Part shown: piece after piece, positions 41,401-44,861 of the stretch
How the letters are laid out: each line of letters starts with the position of its first letter
How positions within the stretch are numbered: the stretch's first letter is position 1
Source of the DNA: Prorocentrum cordatum
Taxonomy: Eukaryota > Sar > Dinophyceae > Prorocentrales > Prorocentraceae
NCBI GenBank assembly: GCA_963575745.1
Contig: CAUYUJ010009513.1
Coordinates: forward strand, 102,898-166,897
Length of the DNA: 64,000 bases
Direction: 5' to 3'
Translations under genes and position numbers: made by a program
Notes under the pieces: model-generated
Databases searched by the model: none
Seen by the model: the letters and a program-made list of their open reading frames with translations, nothing else
What the model was told of the DNA's origin: nothing

Positions 41401-42886
41401 GGTTTGGGGCCACTGCCTCACTCTGGCCATTTGCCTACACGGCGTGGTCTGTGCCGCACGTCTATAAACTGGCCCCTTGTCAAGCGGGAGAAGCAAAGGC
41501 ATAAACATGCGCTTTGAGAGGTCCGCGCGGATAGCTTGGACCTGCACTGAGACCCCCTCCCTGTCGCGCGGAGCGCGCCAGGGGCGGCACTGAAGGCGCC
41601 GCCAAGTGATTCCAACGCAGATCCAAGAAATACGCGAGGAGCTCCAAACATATCTGTTTATGTAACGCTTGTTTCCCTAATCCCACCAGCCCTCTGGGCG
41701 TAGGTGGTCTAGAGCAGATCCTCTTCCACCCCTCCCTCTTCCCCCTTGGGGAGGGGTTTACCCCTCCCCCTACCCCCTCCCCTGGACCTGGACGGGGGGG
41801 GCCGCGGGTAGTTAGAGCGTCCAAGATGGCCCAAGACGGCTCCAAGAGCGCCTCAGAGAACCCAAGATGAGCTCCAAGATGGCTCAAGATAGCGCAAGAT
41901 CGCTCACGATGGCTCCTAAGATGGTTCCAAGAAGCCCAAAGACGGCCCCAAGATAACTCCAAGTGGCCAAACAGCTCCCCAAGGAGGCCCCGAAGAGGCC
42001 AAAATCGTCCCAAAACCTAAGGAAAATCAATGATTTTTGCTTTCTCGCCATTTTCCATGGCCATCCGAGGCCTGGAGATGGCTCCAAGATGGCCCAAGAG
42101 GGCCCCAAGAGAGCCCCAAAAGAGCCCCAAGACGGCCCCAAGAGCGCCCAAGAGCACTCCAAGAGCGTTCCAAGAGGGGTCCAAGAGGCGATTTTAGGGC
42201 TTCCGAGGGGGGGCGCTAATTAAACCCCCCCTCTTGTTTGATCGACTCCCTCCAAGATGGCCCCAAAAGCGCCCCGAAGGCTCCCCAGAGCGCCTCAAGA
42301 GGGTCCCAAGAGGCGCCCAAGATGCCCCAAGGCGCCCAAAAAGCCCTCCAAGAGGCCCTCAAAAGACCCCCAAGAAGCTCCTTCCCCTCCTCCTCCTCCT
42401 CCTCCGATTCTTCCTCCTTCTCCGTCCTCCTCCTCCTCCTCCTCCTCCTCCTCTTCCCCCTCCTCCTCCTCCTCCTCCGACGACGACGACGACGACGACG
42501 ACGACTCCTCTTCCATCCTCCCCCTCTCGGGGTCTGTGACAGCTTCCCCCGCCCTTTGTTATTCTGCATGCTCCCCGACTTCCCTGATCACCTCAACTCC
42601 CCTGAGCATCGTTTCTGGATGGGCTGGTGGGGATACGCGAAGCGTCAACAATTAAAGCTGTGCGTAGCCCGCCTAGCTTTAAGCGGAAGAGGTTCGCTCT
42701 CGCCCCGCCGAACAAAAACTGTTTATGTAATGTTGTCCTCTTCGATTGGCGCCCTCCTCAACTCACTCGCCTCTGCTGCATGTGTCCCGACCCCGCCGGG
42801 TTCTTCTGCGCCCACTCCAGAAACCGGAATGCCGCCGCCTTGCCGAGCGCGGGAAAGTTCTGCACAACCAGCGCCCTCATTTTCTC
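394..42886 (-). CDS. Split gene for a NagB-type glucosamine-6-phosphate deaminase (ten visible exons, both ends missing)
   Basis: Umbrella entry. The enzyme family turns glucosamine-6-phosphate into fructose-6-phosphate and ammonia. Ten exons join in phase on the minus strand: 42797-42886, 32033-32106, 29533-29647, 23955-24026, 21637-21700, 17215-17291, 13899-13974, 13475-13532, 11684-11762 and about 394-441. The first nine total 705 nt, exactly 235 codons, with no stop. In order they give [80 protein letters not shown] and [10 protein letters not shown], the ordered blocks of the long NagB-like proteins known from Bacteroidetes. Asp of DEF and Asp/His of PDGH match NagB active-site positions. 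The Glu just after AFN in E. coli NagB is not conserved here. Introns are 366 nt to 11.2 kb and hold two LINEs. Upstream exons and the 3' end were not found, and one acceptor is abnormal (13533). A recent pseudogene cannot be excluded, but the uninterrupted frame argues for a working gene. Confidence 0.88.
465..1025 (+). repeat. Purine-rich GGGAGA tract
   Basis: Almost pure purine on the plus strand from about 650 to 1022, with AGAGAGGG and GGAGGA units. No gene seen. Confidence 0.7.
1173..1290 (+). repeat. F1: dispersed repeat family F
   Basis: Holds TCTGACCAGAATCTCGAGGA, CAGCGGTGGCGACGAGGGCC and CCTTTTCCTCCTCCGAGGC, all shared with F2 at 62765. Non-coding. Confidence 0.55.
1394..1895 (+). 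repeat. Compound TG / ATGT / CTGTCT / ACGT microsatellite
   Basis: TG runs (1394-1595), CATG/TATG units (1598-1722), CTGTCT units (1725-1792), GCAT and ACGT runs (1793-1850) and TG again. The long Cys/Val and His/Thr reading frames here are products of the repeat. Confidence 0.9.
2011..2212 (+). repeat. Tandem repeat, unit 90 bp, two and a quarter copies
   Basis: TGGACCCGAGTCACCATGCG at 2011 recurs as TGGACCCGAGTAAACATGCG at 2101; a third start (TGGGTCCGAGTAACCAGACG) at about 2189 is cut by a GAG array. Confidence 0.6.
2214..2380. repeat. GAG trinucleotide array
   Basis: GAGGAG units, pure at first and then with AGATGG interruptions. Confidence 0.75.
3011..3177. mobile_element. A1: MITE family A
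   Basis: About 167 bp. Left TTAGGTCGGACATGTTCCCC and right end, inverted, GGCTTAAGTCGGGCCTGTCC. The interior is AT-rich, unlike the surroundings, and matches A2 (TTTGGGGCGAA near the left end). Non-coding. Confidence 0.7.
4495..4905. repeat. L1: CTC array with one conserved flank
   Basis: Flank GGTTTCTCCGAAGGGCTTAG then GCGACCCG, followed by about 385 bp of CTC-rich repeat. The matching right flank is missing, and LINE-1 starts about 30 bp later. Confidence 0.55.
4936..5151 (+). pseudogene. LINE-1 N-terminal zinc-finger piece
   Basis: Reads [20 protein letters not shown] and then KLCRRPC: a CxxxxCxC...CxxC arrangement, like the Cys-rich RNA-binding fingers at the start of dinoflagellate LINE ORFs. 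The frame stops at 5151. The next piece ([20 protein letters not shown] at 5202) starts in another frame. Confidence 0.55.
5202..5570 (+). pseudogene. LINE-1 ORF1-like linker, frameshifted
   Basis: Starts [20 protein letters not shown], then [20 protein letters not shown] in a second frame, then [17 protein letters not shown] in a third. Charged helical segments of this kind join the finger to the endonuclease in this element class. The repeated frame changes show decay. Confidence 0.55.
5570..8530 (+). pseudogene. LINE-1 endonuclease plus N-terminal half of reverse transcriptase
   Basis: 986 codons open. The endonuclease shows VVLIQETHL (catalytic Glu), [11 protein letters not shown] (the GDxN-like block) and [11 protein letters not shown], where the Asp normally before YF is missing. 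The RT starts near codon 770: [10 protein letters not shown], then [19 protein letters not shown] (motifs 1-2), then [13 protein letters not shown], where motif A has Gly in place of the catalytic Asp, then [16 protein letters not shown] (motif B). The frame ends just before motif C. Staying open this long despite lost active sites suggests fairly recent death. Confidence 0.8.
8485..9611 (+). pseudogene. LINE-1 reverse transcriptase C-terminal half, several frames
   Basis: Motif C reads SIYINDYGL; the expected pair of Asp is Asn-Asp. Then [18 protein letters not shown], and in other frames [16 protein letters not shown] and [14 protein letters not shown], the thumb and connection, ending with [13 protein letters not shown], the Cys ribbon that precedes RNase H in this class. 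At least three frame changes occur. Confidence 0.7.
9640..10290 (+). pseudogene. LINE-1 RNase H domain
   Basis: Blocks in order: GDIYTGGSC (normally TDGS, so the first catalytic Asp is lost), [11 protein letters not shown] (catalytic Glu), SDCLNVV (second Asp), then [15 protein letters not shown] and [14 protein letters not shown] (last Asp). A 25-bp segment around 10240-10289 is tandemly duplicated, inside the C-terminal part of the domain. Confidence 0.75.
10290..11002 (+). pseudogene. LINE-1 C-terminal tail with Cys pair
   Basis: Open to 11002. It includes [14 protein letters not shown] and [13 protein letters not shown], a zinc-ribbon-like segment found after RNase H in related elements, and ends in low-complexity Val/Trp/Cys-rich sequence over a CGT-repeat. 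The role is unknown. Confidence 0.5.
11457..11624. repeat. L2: CTC array with one conserved flank
   Basis: CTC array 11457-11598, then CGGGTCGCCCACGGCCCCGG and TGGAAACC, the flank seen inverted in L3 and L4. No left flank. It lies about 60 bp from deaminase exon 9. Confidence 0.55.
11684..11762 (-). CDS. Deaminase gene, visible exon 9
   Basis: 79 nt with acceptor GGCAG|GCTG and donor AAG|GCCAGC. It reads [18 protein letters not shown] and then IEAVRRRK. With the previous exon it restores STTRL, and with the next RRRK-VITIGL, at family length. It lies about 60 nt from the right flank of GAG/CTC array element L2. Confidence 0.9.
12118..12308. repeat. CTC trinucleotide array in deaminase intron
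   Basis: About 190 bp of CTC units with CTG interruptions, between exons 8 and 9. Confidence 0.85.
13475..13532 (-). CDS. Deaminase gene, visible exon 8 (active-site PDGHVAFN)
   Basis: 58 nt encoding [18 protein letters not shown] plus part of the next Arg codon. Asp and His of PDGH align with the catalytic Asp/His pair of NagB. The donor is CCAG|GCCGCA. The acceptor that keeps frame reads CCTG|GTCC, with TG where every other intron of the gene has AG, and no AG is in reach. This is either a non-standard acceptor, a mutation or a sequence error. Confidence 0.85.
13560..13765. repeat. GA/GAGAGG purine array in the shortest deaminase intron
   Basis: GAGAGAGG and GACAGAGA units fill over half of the 366-bp intron between exons 7 and 8. 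Confidence 0.8.
13899..13974 (-). CDS. Deaminase gene, visible exon 7 ([11 protein letters not shown])
   Basis: 76 nt, from [17 protein letters not shown] to FFMGGI plus one base of the next Gly. Acceptor GCGGAG|GTGG, donor ATCG|GCGCGC. It is followed by the shortest intron of the gene (366 nt), much of which is GA-rich simple sequence. Confidence 0.9.
14860..15510 (+). repeat. Minisatellite, unit about 60-66 bp, roughly ten copies
   Basis: Each unit has a block like ACGGTGCACACGGCTGTGCT followed by CTCACCCCTGTCACACGGCC and ACGATCCC, with an A-rich end. Units differ by 15-30 percent. The upstream 14740-14850 stretch has two copies of a related 62-bp piece (AATGCCA to GGCCACGATC). Confidence 0.65.
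15649..15916. repeat. L3: GAG array between inverted flanks
   Basis: Left flank GGTTTCCCCCGGGGCCGTAG (15649-) reading into GCGACCCG; right flank CGGGTCGCCAAAGCCCTTTG then GAGAAACC. The two flanks are inverted relative to each other, with about 210 bp of GAG repeat between. Confidence 0.65.
16205..16310. repeat. GGCTA-rich short tandem repeat
   Basis: Repeated GGCTAGG, GGGCTAGGCT and CAGGCTAG units. Confidence 0.5.
16420..16700 (+). repeat. Tandem repeat, unit 90 bp, three copies
   Basis: CCTGGATCCTGTGAGGGGGA at 16481 recurs at 16571 and 16662 with few changes, together with AGCACCTCC before and AACTGTAGG after it. Confidence 0.6.
16950..17175. repeat. GGCCGAAGCCGAA-type degenerate repeat
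   Basis: CGGGCCGAAGCCGAAnC units on the plus strand; the end touches deaminase exon 6 at 17215. Confidence 0.5.
17215..17291 (-). CDS. Deaminase gene, visible exon 6
   Basis: 77 nt with acceptor GAGAAG|GCAG and donor CAG|GCACTG. It reads [17 protein letters not shown] and then RAQQRVLRQ. The family has VDLSLR followed by a helix ending in xxQQxVIxxVDQWC, and the next exon begins VDQWC, so the join is exact. It lies at the edge of a region whose other frames are Arg/Pro-rich shadows. Confidence 0.82.
17537..18041. repeat. L4: long GAG array between inverted flanks
   Basis: Left GGTTTCCCCAAGGGCCGTAG, right CGGGACGCCCAAGCCATTCG then GAGAAAACC, about 450 bp of GAG repeat. Outside lies a 33-bp direct repeat (17498-17530 and 18052-18085, each containing CGGGAAGGGGTCCAGAC or close). 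Confidence 0.65.
19512..19678. mobile_element. A2: MITE family A
   Basis: About 167 bp. Left GGCTTAGGTCGGGCCTGTCC; the right end is the degraded inverse. AT-rich interior shared with A1. It lies in the deaminase intron between exons 5 and 6, immediately before a CA repeat. Confidence 0.65.
19684..19767. repeat. CA/CACGCA microsatellite
   Basis: CA run with CG interruptions, directly after MITE A2. Confidence 0.85.
20765..20970. mobile_element. E1: MITE family E with TCGACGC core
   Basis: About 206 bp. Left GGTGTCAACTCATGGGAGCC and right, inverted, GGTAGCAAGTCACGGGAGCC. The interior is a string of degenerate ATCGACGCT units. It is followed within 15 bp by element J1. Confidence 0.65.
20985..21190. 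mobile_element. J1: long-inverted-repeat element
   Basis: About 206 bp. Left GGCGGCGAGCGAGGAGGGGA and right, inverted, GGCGGCGAGCGAGGGTGGGA. It contains nested CTTCTCAGAAG-type palindromes and could fold into one large hairpin. Non-coding. Confidence 0.6.
21396..21552. mobile_element. A3: MITE family A
   Basis: About 157 bp. Left ACTTAGGTCGGGCATGTCCT, right CTCCTGTAGAGGGACCTGCC. It lies 85 bp from deaminase exon 5. A degraded single end (GGGTCGGGTACGTCCTCATA) occurs about 100 bp to its left, at 21294-21313. Confidence 0.7.
21637..21700 (-). CDS. Deaminase gene, visible exon 5
   Basis: 64 nt starting [11 protein letters not shown] after acceptor CACAG|GCGC. The 3' end is chosen at ACCG|GCGAGC, a GC donor in the phase the next exon requires. 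Other donors a few codons away cannot be excluded, so the last five or six residues (SFGPT) are less certain than the start. Confidence 0.8.
22324..22498. mobile_element. C1: Tc1/mariner-like MITE family C
   Basis: 175 bp. Left TACAGTCAACCCATGCAATA and right, inverted, TACACTCAACCCGCATAGTA. TA at each end. It abuts B1. The interior shares ATGGGCCAAAAGGGAACGAT with C2 and C3 in modified form. Confidence 0.7.
22501..22683. mobile_element. B1: palindromic element family B
   Basis: 183 bp. Left GGCCTCCCAGATGGGGTCCG and right, inverted, GCTTCCCAGATGTGGTCCGA. The core is rich in GCATCGCCGATGCATCGGCG-like palindromes. It directly follows element C1. Confidence 0.7.
22780..23430. repeat. Purine-rich GGGAGG tract with GAG array
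   Basis: Mainly AGGGAGGA-type sequence; GAG units at 23226-23275. No gene seen. Confidence 0.6.
23955..24026 (-). CDS. Deaminase gene, visible exon 4
   Basis: 72 nt, exactly 24 codons, beginning [10 protein letters not shown] and ending FGLDPNK. Acceptor GGCAG|GAAC, donor AAG|GCTGCC. Joined to the previous exon it gives FYPISP-EQHNSF, and to the next LDPNK-ALLMDC, both without gain or loss against the family. Confidence 0.9.
24850..25275 (+). repeat. Minisatellite, unit about 58-60 bp, seven copies
   Basis: Units built of GGCAACGGGCGGC and GGAACGTGGCAAATCCTCGT plus GGCACCCCCACA. The first two units are almost identical; later ones diverge. Confidence 0.6.
26185..26465 (+). repeat. H1: 14-bp TGTGGTGCAA array ending in TA repeat
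   Basis: Degenerate 13-15-bp units around TGTGGTGCAAxATA from 26185 to about 26410, then an AT/TA run to 26465. Confidence 0.55.
26500..27230 (+). repeat. G1: degenerate CCAAGAG/GGCCCC array with conserved core
   Basis: About 10-14-bp units such as CCAAGATGGCCC, interrupted by an AT-rich core at about 26795-26880 with ATCATTGATTTT and CTTTTCTGCTTCCCGACG. Same build as G2 and G3. The open frames across it are shadows. Confidence 0.6.
27401..27510 (+). repeat. H2: TA repeat and 14-bp TGTGGTGCAA array
   Basis: TATATATGTATG run followed by five 14-bp units (GTGGTGCAACCTAT and variants). Confidence 0.55.
27930..28560 (+). repeat. Tandem repeat of about 285 bp
   Basis: The landmark GCGCGCGACGACGCGCGC occurs at about 28215 and 28501, with a variant near 27948. 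Surrounding sequence (TTTCGGGGC, CCAAATCT/CCATTTTG, GGCATG) aligns in the same order. Three units, the first strongly diverged. Non-coding. Confidence 0.5.
28775..29095 (+). repeat. H3: 14-bp TGTGGTGCAA array and CAATCGATTG array
   Basis: Degenerate H units to about 29010, followed by five CCAATCGATTGG-like palindromic units (29013-29090). Confidence 0.5.
29533..29647 (-). CDS. Deaminase gene, visible exon 3 (catalytic DEFYP)
   Basis: 115 nt. The acceptor is TTGAG|GTGG and the donor CCG|GATGGG, the only GA donor in the gene. The exon reads [14 protein letters not shown] and later [14 protein letters not shown]. The Asp of DEF aligns with the catalytic Asp72 of E. coli NagB (family knowledge). 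A stop codon lies in frame just upstream of the acceptor, so the exon cannot extend further 5'. Confidence 0.9.
30190..30425. repeat. CTC array in deaminase intron
   Basis: CTC and CTT-interrupted units, pure from about 30375 to 30424. Confidence 0.8.
31014..31142. mobile_element. M1: second copy of element M, in a deaminase intron
   Basis: Left CTGATGGGCCTATGTTTCAC and right GGGAAACAGGCCCATCAG are inverted copies of each other and match M2. The interior is again a short GAG array plus CACCACCAC/GTGGTGGTG runs. It sits inside deaminase intron 29648-32032, so it did not create an intron here. No clear target duplication. Confidence 0.65.
32033..32106 (-). CDS. Deaminase gene, visible exon 2 (substrate loop LPTGKTPE)
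   Basis: 74 nt with acceptor GGCAG|GAGG and donor AAAGA|GCGGGG (GC). It encodes [18 protein letters not shown] and then [15 protein letters not shown] corresponds to the phosphate-binding loop of NagB (LATGSTP in E. coli). An earlier donor, AA|GTGGGT, would also keep frame, but the longer exon gives the family's usual length up to the next block. Confidence 0.88.
32256..32450 (+). repeat. Tandem duplication of about 128 bp
   Basis: GAGAAAAACCAACTGACCGC with later GCCGAGGTGACCGCGGGAG recurs as GAGAAAAACACAGACTGACC with GGCGAGGTGACCGCAGGAG. Confidence 0.5.
33462..34320 (-). pseudogene. LINE-2 C-terminal accessory region
   Basis: First frame: [20 protein letters not shown] and [18 protein letters not shown]. 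The second frame (34046-33462, 194 codons open) is rich in Lys/Ala/Glu: [55 protein letters not shown]. No domain recognised. The long open frame suggests it was coding until recently. Confidence 0.5.
34115..35095 (-). pseudogene. LINE-2 thumb/connection and C2H2 zinc finger
   Basis: [17 protein letters not shown] and [20 protein letters not shown] follow the RT. In another frame come [15 protein letters not shown] and [18 protein letters not shown], the second a good C2H2 finger (CxxC...H). Fingers after RT help bind target or RNA in several LINE lineages; the role here is inferred. Confidence 0.65.
35014..36428 (-). pseudogene. LINE-2 reverse transcriptase
   Basis: Motifs 1-2: [20 protein letters not shown]. 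Motif [17 protein letters not shown] with its Asp. Motif [19 protein letters not shown] frameshift near 35510-35640 leads to motif [13 protein letters not shown], with both Asp present; motif [16 protein letters not shown]; a further frame gives [17 protein letters not shown], the primer grip/thumb. The active site is complete on paper, but the protein is not translatable as one frame here. A run of 18 G at 36395-36413 lies at the start of the RT piece. Confidence 0.82.
36484..37179 (-). pseudogene. LINE-2 linker between endonuclease and RT
   Basis: 231 codons open. Starts [19 protein letters not shown], with [20 protein letters not shown] and [20 protein letters not shown]. Helical and charged, equivalent to the linker of other AP-type LINEs. 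It overlaps the endonuclease frame by a few bases. Confidence 0.65.
37176..37930 (-). pseudogene. LINE-2 endonuclease (exonuclease-endonuclease-phosphatase fold)
   Basis: Blocks: [19 protein letters not shown], then [14 protein letters not shown] (Glu/Gln of the first active-site strand), [29 protein letters not shown] (DAN in place of GDFN) and [17 protein letters not shown], where the usual IDY Asp is Glu. The frame is open over this stretch. Nicks target DNA in active relatives. Confidence 0.8.
38388..38510. repeat. CTTCCGCCGGC repeat (family I)
   Basis: CTTCCGCCGGC units, then CTCGTTTTACTTCCGCCG, then GCCAACTCCT. A close relative is at 41043-41190; shorter ones are at 32950-33010 and 60968-61050. 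Confidence 0.5.
38520..41000. other. No gene identified
   Basis: 38520-39480 and 39950-40560 are very GC-rich with open frames on both strands and no recognisable product. 39600-39950 and 40560-41000 are of average composition. A short piece near 40065 (minus, [11 protein letters not shown] after GGCGAG|) could be an exon but cannot be supported. Confidence 0.4.
39510..39565. repeat. TC microsatellite
   Basis: CTCTCT run with a CTTC interruption. Confidence 0.85.
41043..41190. repeat. CTTCCGCCGGC repeat (family I)
   Basis: CTTCCGCC units with GCATCCGCCGGCGGAGGCGG, then CTCGTTTTACTTCCGCCG as at 38450, and GACAACTCCT after. Confidence 0.5.
41800..42385 (+). repeat. G2: degenerate CCAAGAG/GGCCCC array
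   Basis: Same units, with the core AAAATCAATGATTTTTGC at 42022-42040. It ends in a CTC array followed by a GAC array (42388-42510). It lies about 400 bp downstream of deaminase exon 1 in the first visible intron. Confidence 0.6.
42797..42886 (-). CDS. Deaminase gene, visible exon 1
   Basis: 90 nt, 30 codons, starting [12 protein letters not shown] and ending LEWAQKNP. It matches the block that precedes the substrate loop in long NagB-like proteins (family pattern: ENFPxLGKLxALRFxEWxxKNP). The acceptor is CCCAG|GAG and the donor CCG|GCGGGG, a GC donor. Repeat element E2 begins about 30 nt upstream of the acceptor, inside the preceding intron. An ATG lies three codons in, but the family has residues before this point, so an upstream exon is expected. 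Confidence 0.85.
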
Positions 42887-42917
42887 CTGGGTGCCGGGCG
42901 CAATCCGACAAGGGTTG

Positions 42918-43148
42918 TTCGGTGGCAACTCACGGGAGCCTCCCATACCATTTTGTTGGCCCTTGCGACTCGACGCTGGGCGATCCTAATCGACGCTTGT
43001 CGACGCTCCATAGATGATCATTTAGGCTAGTCGACGCAAATTAATGCTAAATCCGCGCTATCTAATCGGTAACACGACTCGAATCCACGCTGAAGCATTC
43101 TAACAGCAAAATACATGGGTGACAAAGGCCCCCACGAATTGCCACCAA
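42918..43148. mobile_element. E2: MITE family E
   Basis: About 231 bp. Left GGTGGCAACTCACGGGAGCC, right degraded (CCCACGAATTGCCACC). The core has TCGACGCT and ATCGACGC units. It lies just upstream of deaminase exon 1. Confidence 0.6.
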
Positions 43149-43422
43149 AACAATCGCGACGGACGTTTTGGTTCCCGAGAGGGGCTTCTAGGGGGCCTTC
43201 CTCGGGCTCCAGTGCCGACAAGACCACGACCCGCGACAATCAAAATGACCCGGAGATTGGGTAGAGGCGCGTGTCGGTAAATAAAAACGCTGGAGGCATG
43301 AGGGGGGGGCAGGGATGGGAAAGGTGGAAGTGAACAAGGGTGCAGTGGAGGTGGGACAGATTCCCGTCCCAGTCCCTGAGCCCAGTCTTGCCAGACGTCA
43401 TGATCGAATTTGCGTGCGTAGA

Positions 43423-43689
43423 TCAGCGCATGGGATGGGGGTGGGGGCAAGTGTGCGTCTGTAGCCTTTTCGCTTGGAATTTGTCTGCCACTGGCTTCGT
43501 CTTACACATCACCGACAGAGTATGTTGGCGCTGCTCGCCCGTCTTGCCCGCGATGATTCCAACGCTGTGATTCGCTGAGGCGTTACCTCCCATCTTCATC
43601 CGGGCCGTGCAGCTGACAAGCAACAACACGCACTGCCACTGCCTGCCGTTTCCGCGCTTGCTGACAGTCGCGATGAATTTGTCTCGCAT
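43423..43689 (-). CDS. Open reading frame of unknown function
   Basis: 88 codons from ATG: MRDKFIATVSKRGNGRQWQ, later GGNASANHSVGIIAGKTGE and KTKPVADKFQAKR. The composition is less biased than the surrounding shadows and resembles a real protein. No family recognised. It may be an exon of a gene between the deaminase and ceramidase genes, or chance. Confidence 0.25.
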   Translation of the reverse strand: MRDKFIATVSKRGNGRQWQCVLLLVSCTARMKMGGNASANHSVGIIAGKTGEQRQHTLSVMCKTKPVADKFQAKRLQTHTCPHPHPMR

Positions 43690-44141
43690 GGCTCACACGC
43701 CGGGTTGAAATGCCTCGCGGGGCGCTCGCATCGCTGCACGTTGCCTCCACATTGAGTGCTCACTCTGCAAATCCTGGTGGCCTCTGCGCGGAAAGATGCA
43801 CCAGTCGAACGTCGTGGTTCAATACCCACCCTCCAGGTCCAGCCTCCACGACAGCATCTGATGTCGGTTTTGCCCCAGGGCATTCCCCGCGCCCCAGTGC
43901 GCAAGGCAACGCGAGCCCCCGCCGCCCGCGCGCGCCCGCGCGCGCGCTGCCCCCTCCTATCCGCCAGGGAGGCGATGCGCCTCTTCCGCGCTCACGCCTG
44001 AGGACGAGGACGTGGGCCGGTGCCCCTCCGAAGCGGTGCTCGGCACTGGCCAGCCGAACACGGCACCGCCGGTGGCACGTCGTGGAAGCGATGTGGGGCA
44101 CGGCGAGATCGTCGTCACGACGTGGAGCAGCGCGGCAAGAT

Positions 44142-44352
44142 GCCTCCCAGGTAGGGCCAGAGTAGAGGGGGGAGGATCGCGCTGGATCGGCGATACATCG
44201 CCGATGTATCCACGATGCAGCGGCAACCTCGGCGGGGCATCGCCGGCGTCGGCGTGGAGAAGATCTGGCCTCGCATCGAGCCACATCGCCGATGTATCGA
44301 CGATGCGGCGCGAACCTCCGACCCCGTGTGCTCTGACCCCATCTGGGAGGCC
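44142..44352. mobile_element. B2: palindromic element family B
   Basis: About 211 bp. The right end GACCCCATCTGGGAGGCC is intact; the left (GCCTCCCAGGTAGGGCCAGA) is diverged. The core ATCGCCGATGTATC occurs twice in inverted setting. It abuts A4. Confidence 0.65.
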
Positions 44353-44527
44353 TGGACTTAGGTCGGGCATGTCCTCCTACAGGAGGATTTTGGAAGGGAA
44401 ATCAAAACATTGTAAAAAAAGATTCAGACATAGTCAGAAGAGCACGAAAAATCGTCCCCAGACTATTCTCCTCACTGTCTCTGAATTTTCCTCCTGTAGA
44501 AGGGACATGCCCGACTTAAGCCTAGAC
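44353..44527. mobile_element. A4: MITE family A
   Basis: 175 bp with the best-kept ends of the family: ACTTAGGTCGGGCATGTCCT on the left and, inverted, CTTAAGTCGGGCATGTCCCT. It abuts element B2 with no gap. Confidence 0.75.
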
Positions 44528-44684
44528 TCGTGCAGGTGAAGTGCGCTCACGGCCGCGGGGTGCAGCGGGCACGGCAGGCCCTCGGGCACCTGAAGAGAAG
44601 TAGAAGACTGCGCTCGGGCATGACGCCGTGCCGATCCAGAACTGGGTCCGCTGCCGCTGTCTGGCAGGGCCTCCCTCTTCGCAG

Positions 44685-44861
44685 CACAGTCAACCCGTAT
44701 CATAAGGACGCTCGACAAGGATGCAAGGGTCTTGGAAGGCCATGCCGACACTTTGCGAGCGGGGCGCGGCCAGCGGGAGCGGCCAAGGATGGGCCGAAGG
44801 GGAAGAATGCAAGGGTACTCTTTGGGAAGGTTGCCTATCCTTACCATGCGGGTTGACTGTA
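44685..44861. mobile_element. C2: Tc1/mariner-like MITE family C, cutting the ceramidase-like gene
   Basis: About 177 bp. Left CACAGTCAACCCGTATCATA and right, inverted, TACAGTCAACCCGCATGGTA. The ceramidase-like reading frame runs straight into its right end. On the gene strand that end contains ATG|GTAAGGAT, a good consensus donor. Confidence 0.72.
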
